In this document: positions 43,867-51,328 of the stretch, piece after piece
Numbering within the stretch: the stretch's first letter is position 1
Layout of the letters: each line of letters starts with the position of its first letter
Source of the DNA: Vicinamibacterales bacterium
Lineage (GTDB): Bacteria; Acidobacteriota; Vicinamibacteria; Vicinamibacterales; 2-12-FULL-66-21
NCBI GenBank assembly: GCA_035699745.1
Contig: DASSPH010000069.1
Location: forward strand, 62,001 to 126,000
Length of the DNA stretch: 64,000 nucleotides
Reading direction: 5' to 3'
Made by a program: the position numbers and the translations under genes
The notes under the pieces: model-generated
Database searches by the model: none
What the model was told of the DNA's origin: nothing
Seen by the model: only the letters and a program-made list of their open reading frames with translations

Positions 43867-45024
43867 ATGAGCCACCCGCGATTCAGCGCTGTCACCGGAA
43901 CCACGATTGCTCTGTTCCTGCTGCTCGTCTTCCCGGGCGCCGGGCGGGCAACGCAGAGCGCGCACTACTTCCCGCCGGCAGGGACGTGGGCCGGCAAGAC
44001 TCCCGCGGAACTCGGGCTCGATCCCGCCAGGCTGACCGAGGCGATCGCGTATGCGACGTCGCACGAAACCAACCGGCCCGTCGATCTCTCGGATCAGGAG
44101 AAGATCTTCGGATCGCTGCTCGGCTCGATGCCGACCAGGCGCGCCGCCACCAACGGGGTCATCATCTACAAGGGGTTCGTCGCGGCGGAGTTCGGCGATA
44201 CGACGTGGGTCGATCCCACCTATTCCGTGGCGAAGAGCATGCTCTCGAGCGTCGCCGCGATTGCCGTCCGCGACGGCCGCATCGCCAGTCTCGACGCGCC
44301 CGTCGGCGCCTCCATCAAGGACGGCGGCTATGACTCGCCGCAGAACGCCCCGATCACCTGGAAGATGCACCTCCACCAGGAAAGCGAGTGGGAAGGGAGC
44401 ATGTGGGGCAAGGCGCACGATTTCGTCGGCGCCGCCGCCTTCGGCGATGGTCAGCGGAAGCCGCGTCCGCTCGACAAACCCGGCACGCGCTACGAATACA
44501 ACGACGTCCGCATCAACCGGTTCGCGCTGTCACTCCTGCGGACGTTCGCGAAGCCGGTGCCGGAAGTGTTTCGCGACGAGATCATGGATCCGATCGGCGG
44601 ATCCAACGCGTGGAAATGGATCCCGTACCACAACAGCTACGTGGAGATCGACGGACGCCGAATGCCGTCGGTCAGCGGCGGCACGCGGTGGGGCGGCGGG
44701 ATGTGGATCGACTCCTGGGACATGGCGCGCTTCGGCTACTTGTGGCTGCGCGGCGGAAAGTGGGGAGACCGGCAGATCCTCCCGCCGGCGTACGTGAAGG
44801 CGGCGCTCACTCCGAGCGCGCACGGCCCCGACTACGGCTACCTGTGGTGGCTGAACACGCAGGGGAAGAACTATCCAGGGCTGCCGGCGACGGTGTATGG
44901 CGCACGCGGCGCCGGCAGCAACACCATTCTCATCTCACCCGAGCACGACCTGGTCGTCGTCTGGCGGTGGCACGCGGGGAACGAGGCGGAGCTCGCCAGG
45001 CGGATCATCGCGGCGATCCGCTAG
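43867..45024 (+). CDS. Serine hydrolase, beta-lactamase/class C-like, exported
   Basis: Secreted penicillin-binding-protein-like hydrolase of 385 aa. ATG 43867 gives a signal peptide (TTIALFLLLVFPGAGRA). The SxxK nucleophile motif is YSVAKSMLSS (about residue 120), the second motif is in YEYNDVRIN (about 210), and the final segment GARGAGSNTILISPEHDLVVVWRWH corresponds to the third catalytic strand. Substrate unknown: peptide, ester or D-amino-acid bond. It stands alone on the plus strand; an upstream purine stretch is too far to be a clear ribosome site. Confidence 0.87.
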   Translation: MSHPRFSAVTGTTIALFLLLVFPGAGRATQSAHYFPPAGTWAGKTPAELGLDPARLTEAIAYATSHETNRPVDLSDQEKIFGSLLGSMPTRRAATNGVIIYKGFVAAEFGDTTWVDPTYSVAKSMLSSVAAIAVRDGRIASLDAPVGASIKDGGYDSPQNAPITWKMHLHQESEWEGSMWGKAHDFVGAAAFGDGQRKPRPLDKPGTRYEYNDVRINRFALSLLRTFAKPVPEVFRDEIMDPIGGSNAWKWIPYHNSYVEIDGRRMPSVSGGTRWGGGMWIDSWDMARFGYLWLRGGKWGDRQILPPAYVKAALTPSAHGPDYGYLWWLNTQGKNYPGLPATVYGARGAGSNTILISPEHDLVVVWRWHAGNEAELARRIIAAIR

Positions 45025-45082
45025 GAGCCTGACAGGCGGCAGGGCGCTCGCCACACCGCAACGCCGTCAGCGCGCCCGGCGT

Positions 45083-46372
45083 CTACTGCTTGCGGGACAG
45101 GTAGTCCACCAGCAGCAGACTCATCGTCTTGATGCCGACGGGGATCGCGCCGTCGTCGACCAGGAAGGTCGGCGTGTGGTGATCGCCGGTCGTGGTGCCG
45201 GGCTTGACCTGGCCGAGCCGGAAGTAGAAGCCCGGGACTTCGTTCGAGAAGAACGAGAAGTCCTCCGAGCCCATCGCCGGCGGAATCCGCGAGACGTTGC
45301 CCTTGCCCACCGCCCGCTCCAGCGACGGCACCGCATCCCGCGTCAGTTGCACGTGATTGATCGTGGCGGGCGCGCCGCGCTCGTACCGAACGACCTCGCC
45401 GGTCGCGCCGGCGGCTTCGGTGATCCCTTTGAGAATGGCGCGCAGCCGTGCTTCCGCGAGCTGGCTCATCTCCGATCGGAACGTACGGATCGTTCCCGAC
45501 AGCGTGACCTCGGCCGGAATGATGTTGTGCCGCTGGCCGCCGTGAATCGTTCCGACGGTGACGACGCCCGGCTCGTGCCCGGAGAACGTGCGCGAGCGGA
45601 TGGTCTGCAGCGCCTCCACGAACTGCGCGGCGACGACGATCGGATCGATCGACAGTTCGGGGCGGGCGCCGTGCGACTGGCGCCCGACGATCTTCACTTC
45701 CCAGGTGTCGGCGGCGGAAAGCGCCGGGCCTTCCGAGTAGCCGAGCTGCCCGACCTCCATCTCCGAGAAGGCGTGCAATCCGAAGATCGCCTGCGGACGC
45801 GGATTCTGCAGCACGCCTTCCTTCACCATGAGCGAGGCGCCGCCTTCTTCGCCGGGCGGCGGCCCTTCTTCGGCCGGCTGGAAGATGAACTTCACGGTTC
45901 CCGGCAGCGTCGCTTTCATCGCGTTCAGCACGCTGGCGACGCCGAGCTGCACGGCGGTGTGGATGTCGTGCCCGCAGGCGTGCATGACGCCCGTGTCCTG
46001 GCCCAGATAGGTGGCCCGCACCTTGGAGGCGTAGGGCAGGTTCGTGGCTTCCGTCACCGGCAGCGCGTCCATGTCGGCGCGGACGGCGACGACCGGTCCG
46101 GGCAGTCCCCCCTTCAGGAGCGCGACGACGCCGTGGCGGGCGACGCCGGTGCGCACCTCGAGTCCGAGCTTCTTCAGGTAGTCCGCGACCAGCGCCGCCG
46201 TCTTCTCCTCGCGGTTGGACAGCTCCGGGTATTGGTGCAGCTGGTGGCGGATCCCGGTGACCGCCGGGGTGACCCTGGCGGTTTCCTGCTCGATGCGCGC
46301 GAGCGGGTCCTGCGCCAGGAGCGCCGCACCGGACAGACAGGCGAGGAGGAGGGCGCACGTGGTGGTCTTCAT
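45083..46372 (-). CDS. M20D family amidohydrolase, exported
   Basis: Metal-dependent amidohydrolase of 429 aa of the hippurate/IAA-amino-acid hydrolase type. Signal peptide at the N-terminus (TTTCALLLACLSGAALLAQ). Motifs: HQYPELSNREEKT, ADMDALPVTE, HACGHDIHTA (about 140) and QPAEEGPP, with a late GSEDFSFF. The reaction is probably hydrolysis of N-acyl or amino-acid amide bonds. Start ATG 46372 is used: the strong signal peptide begins there and the open frame upstream is antisense to another gene. It is divergent from the VWFA gene at 46412. Confidence 0.9.
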   Translation of the reverse strand: MKTTTCALLLACLSGAALLAQDPLARIEQETARVTPAVTGIRHQLHQYPELSNREEKTAALVADYLKKLGLEVRTGVARHGVVALLKGGLPGPVVAVRADMDALPVTEATNLPYASKVRATYLGQDTGVMHACGHDIHTAVQLGVASVLNAMKATLPGTVKFIFQPAEEGPPPGEEGGASLMVKEGVLQNPRPQAIFGLHAFSEMEVGQLGYSEGPALSAADTWEVKIVGRQSHGARPELSIDPIVVAAQFVEALQTIRSRTFSGHEPGVVTVGTIHGGQRHNIIPAEVTLSGTIRTFRSEMSQLAEARLRAILKGITEAAGATGEVVRYERGAPATINHVQLTRDAVPSLERAVGKGNVSRIPPAMGSEDFSFFSNEVPGFYFRLGQVKPGTTTGDHHTPTFLVDDGAIPVGIKTMSLLLVDYLSRKQ

Positions 46373-46411
46373 CGCCGGGATTATACGGTCCGGCGGGCGT
46401 AGACTAGCCGC

Positions 46412-47350
46412 ATGATGCGCGCGTGCTCGTGGTCGCTGCTGCTGTGGCTCGGCGCGGTTGCCTCGCTCGTCGGTCAGGCGCCGGCCAGAACGCCGCCGGC
46501 CGCGACCGTCGTCCTCGAGGTGGTCGCGCACGATCGACGCGGCATGCCGGTGATGGATCTGAAGCCGGGCGAGGTGGAGGTGTGGATCGGGCATTTCCGC
46601 GTGCCGATCGAGACCTTCACGGTGGTCCAGCCGGGGGCGGACGAGCGCGCCGGACGGCTGTTCATCCTGATTCTCGACGACGTCTCGGTGCCGCTGCCGG
46701 TGATGCCGCGGGTGAAGGAAGCCGCGCACCACTTCGTCGCCGGCATGCGTCCCGGCGATCAGATGGCGGTGGTGATGCTCAGCGATCCCGCGCTCGAGAT
46801 GACGGGCGACGTGGCGAAGCTGCGGAGCGCGATCGATCGCTACACCGTCCGCGCGACCGGGCTGATGCGCGGCGACCAGCTGGGCGCGCAGGTGCTCAAC
46901 ACGATCGGTGGCGCGGCCCAGTCGCTGATCGAGGCGGGCGGCGGGCGCAAGACGATCGTCGGCATCGGGTCGGGCTGGCTGCTCGACCGGCCGATTCCGC
47001 CGCCGGGCAGCGGCTTCGATCTGCTGCAGGAATGGATCGGCGCGATGCGGGCGATGTCGCGGACCGGCAGCGTGTTCTACGCGATCGATCCCGGCGGGCT
47101 GGACATGCGGCGGCGCGCCGATGGCGGCGACACCGGCTTCGCGCGCGAGACCGGCGGGCTGGGATTCCTCGCGACGAACGATCTCAAGGGCGCGGCCGAC
47201 CGCATCCTGCGGGAGTCGGCCAGCTACTACTCGCTGCGCGTCGCGAGCCCGCCGGTGGGCGGCAGCGACGGCCTGCGCGAGGTGGAGCTGAAGGTGACCC
47301 GCCGCGACGTCACCGTCCGCGCCCGCCGCGCCGTCCACGCCGTCCAGTGA
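46412..47350 (+). CDS. VWFA-related acidobacterial-domain protein (short form)
   Basis: Exported protein of 312 aa with signal peptide (SWSLLLWLGAVASLVGQA). The VWFA-related domain covers most of it: VVLEVVAHDRRGMPVMDL (about 31-48), FILILDDVSVPLP (the first strand with its Asp pair), KTIVGIGSGWLL and YYSLRVASPP near the end. It lacks the TPR tail of the larger relative at 23293-26061. Start ATG 46412 (a second ATG follows directly). The gene is followed by a palindromic terminator at 47372. Confidence 0.82.
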   Translation: MMRACSWSLLLWLGAVASLVGQAPARTPPAATVVLEVVAHDRRGMPVMDLKPGEVEVWIGHFRVPIETFTVVQPGADERAGRLFILILDDVSVPLPVMPRVKEAAHHFVAGMRPGDQMAVVMLSDPALEMTGDVAKLRSAIDRYTVRATGLMRGDQLGAQVLNTIGGAAQSLIEAGGGRKTIVGIGSGWLLDRPIPPPGSGFDLLQEWIGAMRAMSRTGSVFYAIDPGGLDMRRRADGGDTGFARETGGLGFLATNDLKGAADRILRESASYYSLRVASPPVGGSDGLREVELKVTRRDVTVRARRAVHAVQ

Positions 47351-47371
47351 CGCTGTCTCCGCCCGTCGCCG

Positions 47372-47395
47372 AAAAATGGGGACAGTCCCCTTTTT
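47372..47395 (+). terminator. Rho-independent terminator with GGGGACAGTCCCC core
   Basis: GGGGAC-A-GTCCCC (47378-47390) followed by TTTTT, 20 bases after the VWFA gene stop, on the plus strand. The same palindrome recurs in opposite orientation at 47495-47517. Confidence 0.75.
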
Positions 47396-47494
47396 CGGGG
47401 GCGGCAATGTTGGCGGGCGGTGGGTGCGCGAGAGGCGCCTGGACTGAGCGAATCTCCGCCTCCGCGGCCGCTGAAGCGTCAACCGGGGTTGGCG

Positions 47495-47517
47495 GAAAAA
47501 AGGGGACTGTCCCCTTT
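47495..47517 (-). terminator. Rho-independent terminator, same palindrome, opposite orientation
   Basis: On the minus strand, GGGGAC-A-GTCCCC is followed by TTTTTT, starting at the stop codon (TAA) of the AhpD-like gene. Core at 47502-47514. It pairs with the copy at 47372-47395 as a convergent terminator pair flanking about 100 bp that hold no gene. Confidence 0.75.
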
Positions 47518-48109
47518 AGCGGGTGACGGCTTTGGGGACGCCGTCGGGATCCATCATCGGCGGCGGATGGATGTCGAAGGCGTCCGCCAGGCGCACGAAC
47601 ATCGCGAACAGCGCGCCGATGTACACCGCCTCGGCGATCTGCGGATCCGTCCACCCGGCGTCCCGCAGGCCCTGGACCTGCCCGTCGGTGATCTTGTACG
47701 CGTGTCTGGTCAGCGTCTCGATGAACTGCAGCAGGAGACGCTCCGCCGGCGTCACCGGCGCACGATCGAGGTCGCCGTCACGCAGCGCTTTCGCGGTTTC
47801 GCTGAACTGCTCGCCCTGCAACTGCAGGAACCATGCGTGGCTGCTCAGTCAATAGTGGCACTTGTTCAGCGCCGCGACGTACGACGCGATCATCTCGTGC
47901 TGCGCCCGGCTCAGCGCGCCGTCCGAGAAGTGCACGCGCGAGGCGTCCATGATCGCCGACAGCAAATCCGGCCGGTGCCCCATCGTCATCAGGATGTGCG
48001 GCACGAACTCGCGCTTGATGCCGCTGGCCGCGCCCGACCGCGCCAGCTCGAATACTCTGGCCGTCTCCCCCGTCGCGTCGGCTTCTTCGACCCACTTGAT
48101 ACGCGGCAT
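47516..48109 (-). CDS. AhpD-like (carboxymuconolactone decarboxylase fold) peroxidase-related protein, predicted selenoprotein
   Basis: Predicted redox enzyme of 197 aa in which TGA at 47849-47851 (residue 87) would be selenocysteine. Read through, the frame is continuous and both halves align with one AhpD-core fold: N-part MPRIKWVEEADATGETARVF, redox site NKCHY-U-LSSHAWF, and C-part PAERLLLQFIETLTRH and WTDPQIAEAVYIGALFAMF. The AhpD relay residues are all in place: Glu72, Cys84, Sec87 (CxxU) and His91, that is E-x11-C-x2-U-x3-H. A 5-bp hairpin with loop AGTT sits 25 bases after the TGA. ATG 48109 has GGAGG six bases upstream. It is the last gene of a three-gene operon. The alternative, a nonsense mutation splitting the gene, is less likely because everything else is intact. 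Confidence 0.82.
47815..47851 (-). promoter_or_regulatory. Candidate bacterial SECIS: UGA plus downstream hairpin
   Basis: On the minus strand the TGA (47849-47851) is followed after 20 bases by CCTGC-AGTT-GCAGG (47815-47828). It is a 5-bp stem with a 4-nt apical loop that has G in its second position, and the loop starts 26 bases after the TGA. This fits the published bacterial SECIS layout (loop 16-37 bases from UGA, G among the first two loop bases). The stem is short, so this is a candidate. Confidence 0.6.
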
Positions 48110-48121
48110 CCGTTCCTCCAG

Positions 48122-49906
48122 CTAGCGGACCGCAGCGGCAGCGATCTCGCGCGGACTCAGTTCAGCGGCGGTGATCCGGGCGCGCGGCATCAGAAACCCG
48201 CCGCGCCCGTCGTGAACGATGACTTCTCCCCGGAACATGCTGCCGGCGGTGCGCAGATCGCCGGCGCGGCGCAGCCCGGGAATGTAGAGGCGCTCGACGA
48301 ACGCCGCGTCGCTCGACGTGTTGAAGCCGTCGACGTCCACGATGGTGCGCGCGATCGGCGCCATCGCGCCGGCGAGCAGCGCGGGCAGCGCCGCCTCGCC
48401 GGCCGCGACCAGGGTGGCGCCCGGCGACCGACGCATGGCGGTGACGATGTCGAGCACGCGCTGGCTGGCGGCGGTTCGATTGTAGGTGTCGAAGTGGCGG
48501 ATCTTCGCCGCGGCGGCCTCGTCGAACGGCGTGAACGTCACCGGGCGCGCCTCGACGCCGCGGCTCCGCAACGCGGCCACCACCGCCGGGGACACATCGG
48601 CGACGACGGCGACGCGCCTGGACCGCCCGGCCGGTTCCGCGGGGCGGCGGAAATCACGTGTCGCCTCGTCCGCGTCCGCGCCAAATCCCAGCACGTGCCG
48701 CAGCGCGGAGCGCAGCTGCGCGTCGATCGACATCGCGCGGGGCGCGAGGGCGAGCTGCGCGGTTGCCGCCTCGATCCACTGCTCGACGATCCGGCCGGCG
48801 TTCAGCTCGTTCTCGGGGCGGGTGCGGCCGTAGAACACCAGCAGATCGGCGAGCGGATCGGGACTGAACGACTTCTCCGGGCGGGTGGCGCCGGCAGGCG
48901 CATTCTGGAGCCACCGCGCCATCCACGCGTACATCGCCTCGCGGCTGTCCTTGTTGTAGTTGTGCTCGGCTTCGAAGCGGACCGCGTGGACCTTCGATTC
49001 CGCGCCGAACAGCGCGTAGGCGCGCCGCATCGCGGGGAACTCGCGCTCGAGCGTCTCCTTCGTCCAGTCGCCGGTGGCCGAGACCATCAGCAGCGGACGC
49101 GGCGCAATCGTCGCGGCGATCTCGACGTTGTTCGTGTCGAGACGCAGGCCGGGCATGTTCTCGCACAGACACCCGCCCTGCATCTGCAGCGAGATCATGT
49201 TGACCGGCGCCGCCACCGCGACGCGGTCGTCCACCGCGCCGAGCAGAAACGTCTGCGTGCCGCCGCCGGATTCGCCGGTGACGCCGAATCCGTCGCGCCG
49301 CACGTAGGGCAGCGTCTCGAGAAAGTCGAGCGCACGGATCCCGTTCCACAGCTGCAGGCCGCCAAGCGAGAGACCCCACAGGCTCTCGCGCGGCCCGCCG
49401 AACGTGTGCGTCAGCTGACGGCTGTCGTTGTAGCCGATCATGTCGTGGGTGAACACGACGAACCCCTGCCGCGCGAGGCCGATCGCCCGCCCCGGACCCG
49501 AGTTGATCGCGGTGTGCTCGAGCCGCCCGTTGGTCCAGTGTCCATGCGGCGAGAGGACGGCCGGGAAGGGACCGGCGCCGACCGGCCGATACAGATTGCC
49601 GGTGACGAAGAAGCCGGGCAGGCTCTCGAAGTACACCCGCTCGACGATGTAGTCGGCGTGCCGCACGGCGCCGAACACGACAGGGTTCAGCGGCGTCCGC
49701 GCCGGCATCGGCAGCAGGCCCGCGGACGCGAGCACGTGCTCGCGGAGATATGTCGCGCGCGCCGCCCACGCCTCGCGCGACGCGAACGGCGGCGGATCGA
49801 ACCGGTCGTTCAGCGTTCGATACTGCGGGACGGCCTGCGGCGCCGCGGCAACGGTCGCCGCGAACACGATCGGCGCGATCGCCAGCCGCAGCGCTACCGC
49901 ACGCAT
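48122..49906 (-). CDS. Alpha/beta hydrolase (acetyl-xylan-esterase-like), exported
   Basis: Predicted secreted esterase or peptidase of 594 aa. ATG 49906 is chosen: GAGGA lies eight bases upstream, it starts a signal peptide (LRLAIAPIVFAATVAAAPQ), and it overlaps the upstream gene by 13 bp. Motifs: FFVTGNLYRPVGAGPFPAVL, the oxyanion-hole region SPHGHW, nucleophile elbow GVTGESGGGTQT (about 235), and a late AEHNYNKDS that may hold the catalytic His. The C-terminal 200 residues form an extra domain. It lies 12 bp before the AhpD-like gene. Substrate unknown. Confidence 0.83.
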   Translation of the reverse strand: MRAVALRLAIAPIVFAATVAAAPQAVPQYRTLNDRFDPPPFASREAWAARATYLREHVLASAGLLPMPARTPLNPVVFGAVRHADYIVERVYFESLPGFFVTGNLYRPVGAGPFPAVLSPHGHWTNGRLEHTAINSGPGRAIGLARQGFVVFTHDMIGYNDSRQLTHTFGGPRESLWGLSLGGLQLWNGIRALDFLETLPYVRRDGFGVTGESGGGTQTFLLGAVDDRVAVAAPVNMISLQMQGGCLCENMPGLRLDTNNVEIAATIAPRPLLMVSATGDWTKETLEREFPAMRRAYALFGAESKVHAVRFEAEHNYNKDSREAMYAWMARWLQNAPAGATRPEKSFSPDPLADLLVFYGRTRPENELNAGRIVEQWIEAATAQLALAPRAMSIDAQLRSALRHVLGFGADADEATRDFRRPAEPAGRSRRVAVVADVSPAVVAALRSRGVEARPVTFTPFDEAAAAKIRHFDTYNRTAASQRVLDIVTAMRRSPGATLVAAGEAALPALLAGAMAPIARTIVDVDGFNTSSDAAFVERLYIPGLRRAGDLRTAGSMFRGEVIVHDGRGGFLMPRARITAAELSPREIAAAAVR

Positions 49907-50205
49907 TCGTACCAGTCCTCGTGAAGCGAGAAGCCGCCGCAGCGGAGGCACGACGTCCACTTCCACTGGTGCGCGCAGCCCGGGCAGCGGCCCCTGGTGC
50001 TGAACGTATTCCACGTCGTCCCGCACCACTCGAACGGCGGCTCGGGCGTGCCTTCGGCGTAACAGCACCACCGCGAGGACGGGCCCGGCGTCCAGTCGCA
50101 GAGCGGACAGCGGATCCGCTCGGCCGCCTCGCCGTCATCGTCTTTCGGCGTGCTGAAGACCTTCTGTTCCCACAAGGGGGCTGGCCGCTTCAAGAGCGCA
50201 AGCAT
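49894..50205 (-). CDS. Small cysteine-rich protein with zinc-ribbon pairs
   Basis: Protein of 103 aa. Cysteine pairs: CPLC (33-36), then WCCY, WCGTTW, CPGC (about 74-77) and CLRCGG (about 86-91), with histidines between. This looks like two or three interleaved zinc ribbons, with conserved tryptophans (KWTSC and HEDWYE). No signal peptide, so cytoplasmic. It is the first gene of an operon with the hydrolase and the AhpD-like gene, and it is preceded by the terminator of the desaturase gene. The family is not one I can name. Confidence 0.72.
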   Translation of the reverse strand: MLALLKRPAPLWEQKVFSTPKDDDGEAAERIRCPLCDWTPGPSSRWCCYAEGTPEPPFEWCGTTWNTFSTRGRCPGCAHQWKWTSCLRCGGFSLHEDWYECVR

Positions 50206-50236
50206 GGGTTTCCCCCCACTCTAGCCAGACCCGCGT

Positions 50237-50277
50237 ACAAAGAAAAGAGGCGGCCGATCCCACAGGATCGCCGCCTC
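50237..50277 (-). terminator. Rho-independent terminator of the desaturase gene
   Basis: On the minus strand: a 13-14-bp stem (GAGGCGGCGATCC paired with GGATCGGCCGCCTC, one bulged base), loop TGTG, followed by TTTTCTTT. It lies about 45 bases after the desaturase stop and 32 bases before the next gene start. Confidence 0.85.
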
Positions 50278-50320
50278 GAACTGGACGCTGGCAGCCGGCC
50301 CCGGAAGCCGGCGGCCGCCG

Positions 50321-51184
50321 CTACGCCGCCTCTTCGACCGGCAGCGGCTGACGGACCTTCGCCACCTTCAGATCGCTGACGATGCCAGCCGCGCTCAGCA
50401 GCTTCAGCGTGATCCACGAGATGTCGAACTCGTACCACGCGAGACCGTGGCGCGCGGAAACCGGATGGGCGTGGTGGTTGTTGTGCCAGCCCTCGCCGAA
50501 GGTGAGAAGGGCGACCCACCAGCTGTTGCGCGAGTCGTCGCGGGTCTCGAACCGGCGCGAACCCCACATGTGCGTGGCGGAGTTCACCAGCCAGGTGGCG
50601 TGCAGCCCGACGACGACGCGCAGGAAGATGCCCCAGAGCACCATGCCCCAGCCGCCGACGGCCAGGAGAATGAAGCCGAGCGCCGTCAGCGGCACCCAGT
50701 GATACGTGTTCAGCCAGCGGTAGAACTGATCCCGGCCGAGGTCGGGCGCGTAGCGCCCCATCAGCTCCGTATTGTTGTGATGGGTATCGCCGAACAGGAT
50801 CCAGCCCATGTGGGCCCAGAACCCGCCGTCGCGGGGCGAGTGCGGATCCCCGGCATGGTCCGAGAGCTGGTGATGCTGCCGGTGCGTCGCGACCCAGAAG
50901 ATCGGCCCTCCCTCGAGCGTGAGCGTGCCGCACAGCGCGAGGAAGTACTCGAACGTCCGCGACGTCTTGAAGCCCCGGTGCGTGTGCAGCCGGTGATACC
51001 CCAGGCTGATGCCGAAGCCGACCGCGAACCAGTGCAGCGCGATCGCGACCAGCAGGTTCTGCCACGAGAAGAACCAGAACGCGGCGACGGCGAGGACGTG
51101 GAACGCCACCATGAACCCGGCGGTGATCCAGTTCACGTTGGTGAGGGTATAGGCGGACTTGACTGCGGCGCGAAGTGTCGTCAA
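50321..51184 (-). CDS. Delta-9-type fatty acid desaturase
   Basis: Membrane di-iron desaturase of 287 aa that introduces a double bond into acyl chains of lipids or acyl-CoA. Three histidine boxes are present: HRLHTHR (64-70), HRQHH (101-105) and EGWHNNHH (about 234-241), with hydrophobic pairs between them. The start is TTG 51184, with AGGAG five bases upstream. The longer upstream frame gives an unlikely extension that runs through the intergenic hairpin. It is followed by a clear terminator. It may help adapt membrane fluidity. Confidence 0.88.
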   Translation of the reverse strand: MTTLRAAVKSAYTLTNVNWITAGFMVAFHVLAVAAFWFFSWQNLLVAIALHWFAVGFGISLGYHRLHTHRGFKTSRTFEYFLALCGTLTLEGGPIFWVATHRQHHQLSDHAGDPHSPRDGGFWAHMGWILFGDTHHNNTELMGRYAPDLGRDQFYRWLNTYHWVPLTALGFILLAVGGWGMVLWGIFLRVVVGLHATWLVNSATHMWGSRRFETRDDSRNSWWVALLTFGEGWHNNHHAHPVSARHGLAWYEFDISWITLKLLSAAGIVSDLKVAKVRQPLPVEEAA

Positions 51185-51270
51185 CGGGGCTCCTGCAAGT
51201 AAGGTGAGCCCCCACGATAGCAAGAGGAAACCCCGCAGATTGTAAGACTTATGTACCGGCGGCGGGCGCA

Positions 51271-51302
51271 CACTTCCGGCGACGGATCTGTCGCCGGAAG
51301 TG
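51271..51302. repeat. Perfect 13-bp inverted repeat downstream of serC
   Basis: CACTTCCGGCGAC, loop GGATCT, then GTCGCCGGAAGTG: 13 bp perfect arms. It lies 26 bases after the serC stop, between serC and the desaturase, both on the minus strand. No T-tract follows. Possibly a transcript-stabilising or terminator-like hairpin, or an operator for the desaturase gene. Confidence 0.75.
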
Positions 51303-51328
51303 CAGATTTGGCGTGAAGATCCGCGCAC

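Noticed and set aside
47849-47851. TGA as an ordinary stop or a pseudogene mutation
   Set aside because: The frame continues intact for 110 codons, the catalytic Glu/Cys/His spacing is correct around the TGA, and the hairpin position fits. It was kept as a selenocysteine codon, with the caveat that the machinery is not seen here.
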